Source: an uncultured Bacteroidales bacterium (GTDB lineage Bacteria; Bacteroidota; Bacteroidia; Bacteroidales; Muribaculaceae). From it: a DNA stretch of 64,000 nt. How positions within the stretch are numbered: the first letter of the stretch is position 1; every line of letters starts with the position of its first letter. Both the position numbers and the translations under genes were made by a program. Below are positions 43,636 through 52,353 of the stretch, piece after piece. The notes below the pieces were generated by a model. The model was not told where the DNA came from. It saw nothing but the letters and a program-made list of their open reading frames with translations, and made no database searches. The stretch lies in contig CACZHT010000002.1 of the NCBI GenBank assembly GCA_902781045.1, positions 124,001 to 188,000 on the forward strand, in the 5' to 3' direction.

Positions 43636-44565
43636 TTAGATAAGACGTTTGCGTTTAAGATAGATATAGATGAGCACCGACAGGATGGCCGAGAGCAAGA
43701 GGGCGAACAGGAACCCCCAAGCCCATGCCTCCATGCCGTTGGGCACGTTCATGCCATAGAAGCCCGCGATGCCGGTGGGCACCATGAGGATGATGGTGAT
43801 GACGGTGAGTGTGCGCATGATCACATTCATGTTGTTGCCGATGATCGATGAGTAGGACGACTGCTGCCGGTCGAGAATCTGGCTGTAGATGTTGGCCGTG
43901 TCATAGGCCTGTTGCATCTCGATATCGACGTCATAGAGCAAGTCCTCGTCAAATGCCGCTGTGCGCAAGCGTTTTTTGAGTCGCATGAGCACCACCTCGT
44001 TGCCTCGCAACGAAGTGATGAAATAAATCAAGTACTTACCCAGCCCCATCATCCTGAGCAGCTCGTCGTTGTCCATCGACTTCTCGAGTCGGTCCTCAAC
44101 ACTCTTCATCATGATGTTCATCTGCTTGAGATACTTGAGATACCACACCGAGCTGGACAGCAAGATGGAGAGCACCATGTCCATGCCACGCCGTTCGGGC
44201 TGGCGGCGCCGGTTGCTCCACTGCACAAAGTCGTCGAGCACCTCGTTGTCAAAGTAGCTCACGGTGATGAACACCTCGCCGCGCATGAGCACCGCCAACG
44301 GGCGCGTGTGAAATTCCGGCTCGCCATCGGCATCAATGCTGCGGCTGGGTATGCGCACAATCACAGCCAGCCACTGGTCTTCCTCGTCGACTCGCGGACG
44401 CTCATCGGCATCCTCGGCATCGTGCACAAAGTCGAGCGGAGCCTGCCAGCGGCTCTCGAGCAAAGCCAGCTCGTCGGGCGTCGGATTGTCGACCTTGATC
44501 CAGGCATGGGACTCCCATTCATCGGCCTGAATGTAGCACGCATCATATTTCCAGTAAGTAATCAT
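43636..44565 (-). CDS. corA: CorA-family magnesium/cobalt transporter
   Basis: 309 residues. A long alpha-helical cytoplasmic funnel (helices about 130-250) precedes two C-terminal membrane helices, with the selectivity motif Y-G-M-N-V-P at the start of the periplasmic loop (GIAGFYGMNVP). The C-terminus is basic (YLKRKRLI). CorA pentamers import Mg2+ or Co2+, gated by intracellular Mg2+. Located 24 nt downstream of the patatin gene, so probably in the same transcript; a functional link to phospholipid turnover is not established. Confidence 0.93.
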   Translation of the reverse strand: MITYWKYDACYIQADEWESHAWIKVDNPTPDELALLESRWQAPLDFVHDAEDADERPRVDEEDQWLAVIVRIPSRSIDADGEPEFHTRPLAVLMRGEVFITVSYFDNEVLDDFVQWSNRRRQPERRGMDMVLSILLSSSVWYLKYLKQMNIMMKSVEDRLEKSMDNDELLRMMGLGKYLIYFITSLRGNEVVLMRLKKRLRTAAFDEDLLYDVDIEMQQAYDTANIYSQILDRQQSSYSSIIGNNMNVIMRTLTVITIILMVPTGIAGFYGMNVPNGMEAWAWGFLFALLLSAILSVLIYIYLKRKRLI

Positions 44566-44589
44566 AAGATGAAAAGGAATAAAAGCTGG

Positions 44590-46644
44590 TCAGAAGTCGT
44601 AGCCCAACGACACAAAGAAATTGACGCGGTGGGTGTAGCTGTTCCAACCCAATGACGCACCGAGGGGACCGACTATGCCGCTGTTGTAAAAATAAGCCAC
44701 CCGCGCGCCCCACAAAGGCTTGCGGTCGAAGATGCGGTCCAGCTTGTCGTTGTGCTCGGTGACACTGCCGTCGAGCAACAGATAATGCTGCCCTGTGATG
44801 CGCTGTTGCAGGCGCAGCGACGCGCTGATCAGTTTCGAGTCAAAGAACTCGCTGTGCCCCACCCCGGCCATGGGCAACTGTTGAGGGAAATACTTGCCCC
44901 AAGTCATGCCGCCGGCCACGTTGCTGGCCATGATGGGAACATCGTCGCCATAGAGCAACCGGCCCTGCACCCCCGGACGCACCTGTGTGCCACGCGCCAG
45001 CGAGATAGTGGTCTGCCACATGGCCGCTACAGCACTGAAGCCGCTGTGCCCGCGCCACTGCGACATGTTGTCGGTGTAGTAGGCATAGCTGGCCTCGACC
45101 CGTGTGCCACGGGTGGTGAAGTAGTGGCGGTCCTCGCTGTTGTATCGCACCCGCGCATGATAGTTATAGTAGTGCACATTGCGGTCAAACGTGTGGACAC
45201 TATGCTCGTTGTGCAGGCTGCCGAAGACGTGATAGTGTTCCCAACCCAGCCCCAGCTCGCAGTCGAAGTTCATGGCATCCAGGCCGAAGAGCTTGGCATC
45301 TGCCCGCTGGTAGAGCATCGACAAGTTGTCGCTGCGCCTGCCTCGCGTGTAGAGGTCGCTGTATTTGTACCACAACTCATAGCTCAGTCCCATGTGCCTC
45401 CAGGGGCGCGGCTGGAAGTCAAACCCCAGACGCAACATCGATCGCAATCCCAGCCGCAGGGTCAAGTCCAGCTCCTTGCGCCGCTTACCCGGCAAGAAAT
45501 ATCTGCTATTGAGCTGTGCGGCCACGATGTCCTCGTTGTCAAAGCGCAACCCTAACGATGCCTCGGTGGTGCCGGGCTCGTGTGTGTCGACCAACCCGCG
45601 CCGCTCGTCATCCGGGGCTTTGAGGTGGTCGATGTCACGCAGGTGCATGGCAGTGCCGCCTGCGGGCAACGGGCCAACCTGCGACTTGAGCAGCAAGAGC
45701 GAATCCATCTTCTCACGAGTGGCCTCCTCGCCCCGCGCCAGCAGGGTGTTGATGGCACCGCGGGTGAAGCTGCCACTGGTATAGCCCCTGACAGGCACAC
45801 GCACCAGCAGGTCGCAATGCTTCTCATTGTCGCGGGCACGTCGGCTCACGTCGCTGCCGGCCGACCGTTCCATCACGTCCATGAGTGTGCGGTACTCCTT
45901 GTCGGTGCCTAGCCCCAGGTCGAACTTGACCCCGATGACGATGTCCGCCCCCAAGCGGCGAGCCACATCGGCGGCAAAGTTGTTCTTTGCCCCACCGTCG
46001 ACAAGCACCATGTCGCCCATGTGCACCGGTGTGAACACACCCGGAATCGACATGCTCGCCCGTATGCTTCGCACCAGCGAGCCGTGGGTCAGCACCACCT
46101 CTCTGTCGGTGACCAAGTCGGTGGCCACACAGGCAAACTGCCTCGGCAGGTCGCGCAAGAAGTTAATGCTGTCGGTGTAGCCTTGCAGATAGTAGGCGAA
46201 CGTCTTCTCGACATTTGTGCCGCGAATCAGCCCACCGGGCTGAGGGTCGACGCTGCCGCGCACATAGAAGTCGCGCTCGTAGATGTAGGTGTTGAGTGCC
46301 TCGCGCTCGGACAGCGTGTTGTGCCAGTAGTTGCCACGGTCCAGAAAGAGCTCGGCCCAGTCCATAGTGCGAAACATCGTGGCGATGTCCTGGCTGTCGT
46401 ATCCCACACTGTAGAGTGCGCCCACAATGCTGCCCATGCTGGTGCCCACCACCATGTCGACGGGCAGTCCGGCCTCCTCGATGACCTTGAGCGCACCCAC
46501 ATGAATGGCTCCAAAGGCTCCGCCACCGCTCAGCACCACGGCCACCTTCTTGCGGCCCTGCACACTGTCGTGTGCCGCCGTCTGCGCCATCAGAGGCCAC
46601 ACCACCAGTGACAGCAGTAGTGTCAATAGCATCTTTCTCGTCAT
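44590..46644 (-). CDS. Patatin-like phospholipase with C-terminal outer-membrane beta-barrel
   Basis: 684 residues. Signal peptide (MTRKMLLTLLLSLVVWPLMAQ). The patatin domain has the oxyanion motif VVLSGGGAFGAIHVG (about 37-50), nucleophile Ser69 in VGTSMGSIVG and the catalytic Asp in VLVDGGAKNNFAADVAR. The C-terminal half (about 330-684) is Tyr/Trp-rich beta strands (YELWYKYSDLYTRGRRSDNLSMLYQ ... YDF at the extreme C-terminus) consistent with a BamA/Omp85-type surface antigen barrel. This patatin-barrel arrangement resembles PlpD-type proteins, in which the lipase is displayed or released at the outer membrane. Substrate is probably a phospholipid or lysophospholipid. Confidence 0.9.
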   Translation of the reverse strand: MTRKMLLTLLLSLVVWPLMAQTAAHDSVQGRKKVAVVLSGGGAFGAIHVGALKVIEEAGLPVDMVVGTSMGSIVGALYSVGYDSQDIATMFRTMDWAELFLDRGNYWHNTLSEREALNTYIYERDFYVRGSVDPQPGGLIRGTNVEKTFAYYLQGYTDSINFLRDLPRQFACVATDLVTDREVVLTHGSLVRSIRASMSIPGVFTPVHMGDMVLVDGGAKNNFAADVARRLGADIVIGVKFDLGLGTDKEYRTLMDVMERSAGSDVSRRARDNEKHCDLLVRVPVRGYTSGSFTRGAINTLLARGEEATREKMDSLLLLKSQVGPLPAGGTAMHLRDIDHLKAPDDERRGLVDTHEPGTTEASLGLRFDNEDIVAAQLNSRYFLPGKRRKELDLTLRLGLRSMLRLGFDFQPRPWRHMGLSYELWYKYSDLYTRGRRSDNLSMLYQRADAKLFGLDAMNFDCELGLGWEHYHVFGSLHNEHSVHTFDRNVHYYNYHARVRYNSEDRHYFTTRGTRVEASYAYYTDNMSQWRGHSGFSAVAAMWQTTISLARGTQVRPGVQGRLLYGDDVPIMASNVAGGMTWGKYFPQQLPMAGVGHSEFFDSKLISASLRLQQRITGQHYLLLDGSVTEHNDKLDRIFDRKPLWGARVAYFYNSGIVGPLGASLGWNSYTHRVNFFVSLGYDF

Positions 46645-46672
46645 GCGTTGTCTGTATAAATTATTGCCTGTG

Positions 46673-46680
46673 CAAAATTA
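46673..46680 (-). promoter_or_regulatory. -7 promoter box of patatin-corA unit
   Basis: Minus-strand TAATTTTG, exact match, with a TTG at 46703-46701, about 20 nt further upstream; 28 nt before the patatin start. Confidence 0.6.
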
Positions 46681-46738
46681 CTACTATTTTCTGAATGTCA
46701 CAACATCGAGCCAACTTTCATGACGAAAAGTCACAAAT

Positions 46739-46776
46739 GCAGAAGACCCACCAGGCTGACTTGGCGGGTCTTCTGC
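46739..46776 (-). terminator. Terminator hairpin downstream of cupin gene
   Basis: GCAGAAGACCC (46739-46749) pairs with GGGTCTTCTGC (46766-46776), extended by CC/GG after a single A-C mismatch. It lies 23 nt after the cupin stop and upstream of the patatin promoter. Confidence 0.65.
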
Positions 46777-46798
46777 AATCATTGGCAGTGGTGTTACC

Positions 46799-47209
46799 TT
46801 ACATCTTGTTCTCGTGCTCGGTAATCTCGGCATCACCCTGAGTGTACTGGTTCAGCGAGCCTTCCTTGGCCTGAATGCAGATGTAGGTCATCGGCTCAGC
46901 CGAGGTGCACTTGATGTTTCGGTCGCAGTTGGTGGCCACGCGCACCACCGACCCCTCGGCGATATCAAATGCCTCATCACCCACCTGGAAACGTCCGGCA
47001 CCGGTGAGGATGATGTAGTTCTCCTCATTCTCCTTGTGGCTGTGATAGAAGGGCACGGCCACACCCGTGGGCAGCGTGCCGAATGAAATCTCACACGACG
47101 TGGCACCCACCACATCCTTAACAAACTGTTTTCCCTCAAAGCCGTTCAGTCGGCCAACCGAGGTGTGGGCGAACTTGTCGCCACTGTTGAGAACTTTTAA
47201 TTCGCTCAT
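46799..47209 (-). CDS. Cupin-domain protein
   Basis: 136 residues, a single cupin barrel. Motif 1 reads VAVPFYHSHKENEENYIILTGAGRF, with the His/His/Glu metal ligands (H-S-H-x5-E), and motif 2 has GSVVRVATNCDRNIKC with a degenerate His. Such small cupins are isomerases, dioxygenases or regulators; the ligand is unknown. It is transcribed away from, but facing, the HxlR regulator gene; paired promoters for both lie in the 144-bp intergenic region, suggesting regulation of this gene by that regulator (inference). Confidence 0.85.
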   Translation of the reverse strand: MSELKVLNSGDKFAHTSVGRLNGFEGKQFVKDVVGATSCEISFGTLPTGVAVPFYHSHKENEENYIILTGAGRFQVGDEAFDIAEGSVVRVATNCDRNIKCTSAEPMTYICIQAKEGSLNQYTQGDAEITEHENKM

Positions 47210-47235
47210 TGTTTTGCTTGGTTAAAATTTTGTAG

Positions 47236-47281
47236 TAACTTTGCGGCGCAAAACCGCTTTATTTTTGACACTGCAAAGTTA
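47236..47281. promoter_or_regulatory. Overlapping face-to-face promoters of cupin and HxlR genes
   Basis: Plus-strand TAACTTTG at 47236-47243 (for HxlR) and minus-strand TAACTTTG at 47281-47274 (for cupin). They point toward each other, so the two 5' leaders would overlap by about 15-30 nt and the promoters can interfere. Confidence 0.5.
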
Positions 47282-47353
47282 GGCCAACTTTTTGACCTGT
47301 GCAAGAAGTAACCCAGCGGTAAGGCAGTAACATTGAGGTAACTATTATTGACA

Positions 47354-47713
47354 ATGAGCACATTACCATTAAAAGAAAATTTAGAAAAATATACTCACAT
47401 CGATTCTTGCCCCATCCGCAACGTGTTGTCGCGGTTCTCGGGCAAGTGGCCACTGCTCATTCTGTGCGTGCTTGCAGAGAATGAGTCCACTCGATTCAAT
47501 GCCATCGGAAAGGCTATCCCCGACATTTCGTCAAAGGTATTGAGCGACACCCTCAAGAGCCTGGAGCGCGACGGTATGGTCAGTCGCCACCTGTATGCCG
47601 AGATTCCACCCCGCGTTGAGTATTCGCTCACTGACATGGGCAGGAGCCTGATGCCCATCATGGGTCAGCTCATCGGTTGGGCGCTCAACCACTTCGACCG
47701 CTTCAATCATTGA
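47354..47713 (+). CDS. HxlR-family transcriptional regulator
   Basis: 119 residues from ATG at 47354 (a TTG two codons upstream is possible). Winged helix-turn-helix of the HxlR type: CPIRNVLSRFSGKWPLLILCVL is the family opening, followed by FNAIGKAIPDISSKVLSDTLKSLERDGMVSRHLYAEIPPRVEYSLTDMGRSL, the recognition helix and wing. The single N-terminal Cys in DSCPIR is the conserved redox- or electrophile-sensing position of the family (as in HypR or QorR). Probably regulates the adjacent cupin gene and/or itself. Confidence 0.92.
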   Translation: MSTLPLKENLEKYTHIDSCPIRNVLSRFSGKWPLLILCVLAENESTRFNAIGKAIPDISSKVLSDTLKSLERDGMVSRHLYAEIPPRVEYSLTDMGRSLMPIMGQLIGWALNHFDRFNH

Positions 47714-47727
47714 CATCCCAGCCTGCC

Positions 47728-48231
47728 CTATTGATGGGGTTGCACCAACTCGATAGCTTCTTTACCGGTCAGATGCTCAATTTCCAGACAGATGATGAGC
47801 ATGTGGTCGAAACCGTGCTTCAACTCGTTCTGTAAGGCCTCATCGTTGTTGGGGTTATATCGGTTGCCCAGCATCCGCGCCACTGCCATCCGCTCGGCTT
47901 CATCCTCGATGATAAAAATCCGGCCAAAGGCAATCACACTGCGAAAATAGGTGGTGTACTTCTCGGGCTTGACATCGTCACGGTCGATGACGCAGAACGA
48001 TGCCTTGTCGCAGCGTCTGATGGCATCAACCTTGTGACCCGTCATTGCGCTGTGAAAGTATAGTTTACCGTCACTGTAGACATAGCTCAAGGGCACGGCA
48101 TAGGGGTAGCCGTTATCGCCCAGCAATGCCAGCGTGCCCGACGTGGCTTGCCGCAAAATGGCGACGGTCTGCTCCGATGCCAGTTGCTGGCGAATGCGGC
48201 GCATTTCTCTGAATTGTTTGTTTTGTTCCAT
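47728..48231 (-). CDS. Pyridoxamine 5'-phosphate oxidase-family protein
   Basis: 167 residues from ATG at 48231 (MEQNKQFREMRRIRQQL...), rejecting a longer frame that overlaps the SMR gene. Split-barrel flavin-binding fold: GTLALLGDNGYPYAVPLSYVYSDGKLYFHSAMTGHKVDAIRRCDKASFCVID, with the conserved His and FMN-contact segment, then a C-terminal helix. Members of this group include nitroimidazole-resistance NimA-like proteins and heme-degrading or unknown flavoproteins; here it looks NimA/PNPOx-like. Activity cannot be stated. It is convergent with HxlR and lies 5 nt downstream of the SMR transporter gene, so probably co-transcribed with it. Confidence 0.85.
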   Translation of the reverse strand: MEQNKQFREMRRIRQQLASEQTVAILRQATSGTLALLGDNGYPYAVPLSYVYSDGKLYFHSAMTGHKVDAIRRCDKASFCVIDRDDVKPEKYTTYFRSVIAFGRIFIIEDEAERMAVARMLGNRYNPNNDEALQNELKHGFDHMLIICLEIEHLTGKEAIELVQPHQ

Positions 48232-48236
48232 GAGAT

Positions 48237-48569
48237 TCACGACAATGTTTTGAGCCCGACAATCGAGCAAATGAGCGTGGTGATGAAAAACAATCGCCAG
48301 AAGGTGGCCGGCTCGTTAAAAAACACGATGCCCACAATCACCGTTCCCACCGCCCCAATGCCGGTCCACACAGGATAAGCCGTGCCGATGGGCATGGACT
48401 GTATCACCCGAGCCAACAGTCCCATACTGACAAATGTAAACACAAGGAAGCCGCCCATCCAGCAGAACCACTGAAACCCTTCGACCGACCGGGCACGTCC
48501 CAGACAATAGGTGAACCCCACCTCGCAGAGGCCGGCAATCACCAGTAAAAACCAATTTATCATTGACAT
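48237..48569 (-). CDS. Small multidrug resistance (SMR) family transporter
   Basis: 110 residues from ATG at 48569 (an ATG two codons later also possible), with four hydrophobic helices. TM1 carries the essential Glu in WFLLVIAGLCEVGFTYCL, the proton/substrate-coupling residue of EmrE/SugE. TM3 has PIGTAYPVWTGIGAVGTVIVG, the SMR signature. In SMR families, guanidinium exporters (Gdx/SugE) and multidrug exporters (EmrE) look alike; this one cannot be assigned from sequence alone. It acts as an antiparallel dimer in the inner membrane. Own promoter box 55 nt upstream; co-transcribed with the PNPOx-like gene. Confidence 0.93.
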   Translation of the reverse strand: MSMINWFLLVIAGLCEVGFTYCLGRARSVEGFQWFCWMGGFLVFTFVSMGLLARVIQSMPIGTAYPVWTGIGAVGTVIVGIVFFNEPATFWRLFFITTLICSIVGLKTLS

Positions 48570-48624
48570 CAAGATGCCTGTTGAGGGCTGCAGCAAAATT
48601 CCGGCGTCTCCTGCTAAGGCTCGG

Positions 48625-48632
48625 CAAAGATA
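48625..48632 (-). promoter_or_regulatory. -7 promoter box of SMR-PNPOx unit
   Basis: Minus-strand TATCTTTG, exact match, 55 nt upstream of the SMR start. Confidence 0.65.
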
Positions 48633-48741
48633 CACATTTTTTGCCACACAGCCACACACTCGTCCCTGATTATGTCGCCAGTCAGCCGCATGGGAACCAC
48701 CTTTTTGCAGCCAACGACTTGCCCATAAGCACAATTTGCAC

Positions 48742-48749
48742 TATCTTTG
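48742..48749 (+). promoter_or_regulatory. -7 promoter box of transglutaminase protein
   Basis: TATCTTTG, exact match, 33 nt upstream of the chosen ATG at 48783. Confidence 0.7.
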
Positions 48750-48782
48750 CACAATGATTGACAAAAGTTGATGGATAGAACT

Positions 48783-51233
48783 ATGAACAAATACCTGTTA
48801 TCTCTGATCTGCATGTTGTGCTTCGCTTCGGGCCTTGCCCAGACAGCGAGCGAGTATGTCGACTTTCTGTACGAGGGCATGCCCTTGCCCGACCGCACCG
48901 ACTACAGCCGCGCCTTCTATGAGCGCAACGTCGAGCTGTCGCTTGAGGCCCGGCGCGACATGCCGTGGGGCGCAGTGGTGCCCGAGCGCGAGTTCCGCCA
49001 CTTTGTGGTGCCCGTGCGTGTCAACAACGAGCATCTGGATGGTAGCCGCGAGGTGTTCTACAACCAACTCAAGCCCCGTGTCGAGCACTTGTCGATGCGC
49101 GAGGCCATTCTCGAGGTCAACCACTGGTGCCACGAGCATGTGACCTACCGGCCCAGCGACGCACGCACCAGCAGCCCGCTGGCCACGGTGCGCACGGCTT
49201 ATGGCCGCTGCGGCGAGGAGTCGACCCTGCTGGTGGCCGCTCTGCGCTCGGTGGGCATCCCGGCCCGGCAGGTCTACACGCCCCGCTGGGCGCACACCGA
49301 CGACAATCATGCCTGGGTCGAGGCCTGGGCCGAGGACGGGTGGCACTTCTTGGGTGCCTGCGAGCCCGAGCCGGTGTTGGACCTGGGTTGGTTCAACGAG
49401 AGCGCCAGCCGCGCCATGCTCATGCACACCAAGGTCTTCGGCCGCCACTACGACGGGCCCGAGGAGGTGGTGAGCCAGACCGATTGCTACACCGAGATCA
49501 ACGTCACCGGCAATTACGCCCCCACCGCGCGGCTCGACGTCACTGTGCTTGACCGGCAGGGCCATCCCGCCAGTGGGGCACTGGTCGAGTTCAAGCTCTA
49601 TAACTACGCCGAGTTCTACACCGTGGCCCAGAAGGCCGCCGACTCTCAGGGACGCACCTATCTCACCGCCGGCCTGGGCGACCTGCTGGTGTGGGCCTCG
49701 CATGACGGGCAGATGGCAGTGAAACACGTCTCGGTGGGACGTGACAAGAGTGTCACCCTGCATCTGGGGGCAGATGCCCTGCCCGAGGCCATGCGCTATG
49801 ACATCACTCCGCCCCGTGCCAGCGGTCAGCTGCCCATGGTGACCGAGGCACAACGCAACGAGAACAACCGCCGTCTGGCCGTGGAGGACAGCATCCGCCA
49901 TGCTTATGAGGCCACGATGCCCGTCGAGGCCTGGCGCGGTAACCACCATACCATCCAGCGATTCCTCGACGAGGCCCCCAACCGCCTGATGGCCGAGAAG
50001 TTGCTCAGTGTCATCTCGGCCAAGGACCTGCGCGACATCGAGTTGGCAGTGCTCAAGGACAACCAGGTGTCACGCACCAACACCAGCGACATCTATCTGC
50101 GCTATGTGCTCAATCCGCGCGTCGAGAACGAGTGGCTCACACCCTACAAGGCCCCGTTGCGTCAGCAGCTGGCCGGTCTCAAGAGCCCAGCCCAGCTGGT
50201 ACGCTGGTGCGACAAGCGCATCACAGTCCTGTCCGAGAGCCGCAGCGAGGATGGGCACCTGCATGGCCCCAATCCGCAGGGCCTACGCATGGAGCCACTG
50301 AGCGTGCTGCGCGAAGGCAAGACTGATGAGCTGGGACGCAAAATCTTCTTTGTCTCGGCAGCACGCAGTCTGGGCTGGCCGGCACGCATCAACGAGGTGG
50401 ACGGACGCCTGCAGTACTATCAGAACGGTCGCTGGCAGGACGTGACCTTCGGCAAGCAGCAACCCACCCCGGCCACAGCCCAGACACACAGGCTGGAGCT
50501 GACCTACAATAACCCGTCGCCCTACGTCGACGACCCGAAGTACTATATCCACTTCACGCTGAGCCGCATTGAGGACGGACGCGCCCAGCTGCTCACCTAT
50601 CCCGAGGAAGCCACCTGGGCCAACGACTTCAAGTCGAGCGTGCCACTCGAGCCGGGCGACTACCTGCTCACCACCGGCACGCGCATGGCCAGCGGCAAGG
50701 TGCTTGCACGGCTCAGCCGGTTCACCATCGACAAGTATGACATTTCGCTGGGGCTGCAACTGCTCGATGACGAGCAGGACTTGCAGGTCATCGGCAGCCT
50801 CAACGCCGAGGACATCTATCATGACCTGGCCACCGACGATGACCGTAGTCTGCTCTCGACCGTGGGGCGCGGCTACTATGTCGTGGCCATCGTGGCTCCC
50901 AACCACGAGCCAACCAACCACACCCTGCGCGACATCAGTGCCTACAAGGCCGAGTTTGAGCAGTGGGGACGCAAGATGGTGCTGCTGCTAGAGAGCGACG
51001 ATGCGGCTCGCCGCTTCAACTATGGTGAGTTCGGCTCGCTGCCCTCGACGGTGGTGTGGGGTGTGGACCGCGGCGGTAAGATCCTGAGCGAGATACGCCA
51101 GCAGATGAAGCTCACCAGCGACGCACTGCCTGTGTTTGTGGTGTGCGACTCGTTCAACCGCGTGGTGCATGTGCAGCAGGGCTACACCATCAATCTGGGC
51201 GAGCAGCTGCTCAAGGTCATCAAGAAGCTGTGA
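48783..51233 (+). CDS. Secreted transglutaminase-like protein with C-terminal thioredoxin-like region
   Basis: 816 residues from ATG at 48783, which starts the signal peptide MNKYLLSLICMLCFASGLAQ; an ATG four codons earlier is possible. The transglutaminase/peptidase-like core spans about residues 110-200: nucleophile C143 in TAYGRCGEESTLLVAALR, H176 in DDNHAWVEAW, and an acidic residue shortly after. A middle beta-sandwich follows (LDVTVLDRQGHPASGALVEFKLYN...), and the last about 150 residues contain a thioredoxin-like segment (WGRKMVLLLESDD...SLPSTVVWGVDRGGKI). Likely a periplasmic cysteine peptidase or peptide-bond modifying enzyme; substrate unknown. No downstream gene shares its transcript clearly. 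Confidence 0.85.
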   Translation: MNKYLLSLICMLCFASGLAQTASEYVDFLYEGMPLPDRTDYSRAFYERNVELSLEARRDMPWGAVVPEREFRHFVVPVRVNNEHLDGSREVFYNQLKPRVEHLSMREAILEVNHWCHEHVTYRPSDARTSSPLATVRTAYGRCGEESTLLVAALRSVGIPARQVYTPRWAHTDDNHAWVEAWAEDGWHFLGACEPEPVLDLGWFNESASRAMLMHTKVFGRHYDGPEEVVSQTDCYTEINVTGNYAPTARLDVTVLDRQGHPASGALVEFKLYNYAEFYTVAQKAADSQGRTYLTAGLGDLLVWASHDGQMAVKHVSVGRDKSVTLHLGADALPEAMRYDITPPRASGQLPMVTEAQRNENNRRLAVEDSIRHAYEATMPVEAWRGNHHTIQRFLDEAPNRLMAEKLLSVISAKDLRDIELAVLKDNQVSRTNTSDIYLRYVLNPRVENEWLTPYKAPLRQQLAGLKSPAQLVRWCDKRITVLSESRSEDGHLHGPNPQGLRMEPLSVLREGKTDELGRKIFFVSAARSLGWPARINEVDGRLQYYQNGRWQDVTFGKQQPTPATAQTHRLELTYNNPSPYVDDPKYYIHFTLSRIEDGRAQLLTYPEEATWANDFKSSVPLEPGDYLLTTGTRMASGKVLARLSRFTIDKYDISLGLQLLDDEQDLQVIGSLNAEDIYHDLATDDDRSLLSTVGRGYYVVAIVAPNHEPTNHTLRDISAYKAEFEQWGRKMVLLLESDDAARRFNYGEFGSLPSTVVWGVDRGGKILSEIRQQMKLTSDALPVFVVCDSFNRVVHVQQGYTINLGEQLLKVIKKL

Positions 51234-51263
51234 TTCGCAGTTGTCACGATTTTTATCACGAAT
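51233..51263 (-). repeat. Dispersed copy of the 60-bp repeat core
   Basis: Read on the minus strand, this stretch (ATTCGTGATAAAAATCGTGA... then a CGAAT end) matches the core of the array at 33986-34200 over about 28 bp. It starts at the stop codon of the transglutaminase gene. Confidence 0.65.
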
Positions 51264-51365
51264 TTGAGAATTATCGTTTTTTTCCAGTAATTCAATGTTT
51301 TTAAGACATAAGAACACAAGGACAAAAGCTTTCGCGGGAGTTTCGCGGTTATTAAAGACTTAACA

Positions 51366-52334
51366 ATGAACAGCAAGCATTCTATACTGGACATTCCGTT
51401 CAATCAGCTCCTGTCGCGCGACCGCATGGCCATCATGGGATGTGCTATGCTGGTCATCATGCTCTTTCATCAGGAGTTCTTCAGGGGCAACCTGCTGGTC
51501 GACGCATTCCACCTGTGCGGCTTCTGGGGTGTGGACATCTTCCTGCTCATCTCGGGCTTTGGGCTAGCGCACTCGTTGCGCAAGCACTCCATCACCACCT
51601 ACTACCGCAACCGCTTTGTGCGGCTGCTCCCGTCGTGCGTCCTGGTCGGGAGCGCCAAACTGGCCCTGTCGCACCTCGGTTTCACCGAGCTGACCAGCAA
51701 CAACGTGTTGCTGCAGGTCACCAGCCTGTACATGTGGTATATTTTCGCCATCGTGATCTATTACCTGCTGGCTCCGTTCATCTTCCGCGCCCTCAACCGA
51801 TTTGGCATTTGGGTGCTGGTTGCAACCTGTGTCGTGGCCTTTGCTTGCACATTCCTTCCTTACAGCCACTATCCCGGCCCCATTAGTTTCTTCTTCAAGT
51901 GGGTGCCGGGGCGGCTGCCGGTGTTTGTCCTGGGCATGTACATGGCCATCCATCCGCTGTGCCTGTCCAACAAGCAGTTGCTCGTGGGTGGTGGCATCCT
52001 CTTCGTGACATGTCTCATCTTGCGTGTAGCCCACATCAGGACACACCTCAACCTCACGCTGCTGGCACTGGCCGTCCCGGCGATGTGCATCGCCGGCAGC
52101 TATGTCAAGGCTACACTCGACAGAGTGCGGTGCGGCAGCGTACTCGAGTTTCTGGGCAAGTATTCGCTGGAAATCTACCTGTGGCACGGCTTCATCTTCG
52201 CCAACATGCACAAGAATGCCATGTTTGCCGGCATTCCCGCCGCGCTCAACATGGCACTCGCAGTCGCAGTGTCACTCACCTTGGCTTATGTCACCCATTG
52301 GCTGGCCGGCAAGATAGGCCAGCTAGTCAAATAA
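51366..52334 (+). CDS. Acyltransferase 3 family membrane protein
   Basis: 322 residues with about ten hydrophobic segments. The opening RDRMAIMGCAMLVIMLFHQEFF and HLCGFWGVDIFLLISGFGLAHSL is the acyltransferase-3 (OafA/NodX) signature, in which the His and the FFxxSGF-like motif participate in acyl transfer across the membrane. Later, KYSLEIYLWHGFIF is the conserved TM-end motif (Y-L-x-H). It would O-acetylate or acylate a surface polysaccharide or lipid. It ends 19 nt before the P1 peptidase gene on the same strand, suggesting co-transcription though no functional link is apparent. Confidence 0.9.
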   Translation: MNSKHSILDIPFNQLLSRDRMAIMGCAMLVIMLFHQEFFRGNLLVDAFHLCGFWGVDIFLLISGFGLAHSLRKHSITTYYRNRFVRLLPSCVLVGSAKLALSHLGFTELTSNNVLLQVTSLYMWYIFAIVIYYLLAPFIFRALNRFGIWVLVATCVVAFACTFLPYSHYPGPISFFFKWVPGRLPVFVLGMYMAIHPLCLSNKQLLVGGGILFVTCLILRVAHIRTHLNLTLLALAVPAMCIAGSYVKATLDRVRCGSVLEFLGKYSLEIYLWHGFIFANMHKNAMFAGIPAALNMALAVAVSLTLAYVTHWLAGKIGQLVK

Positions 52335-52353
52335 TCCGCACTCCCAAAGAAAA

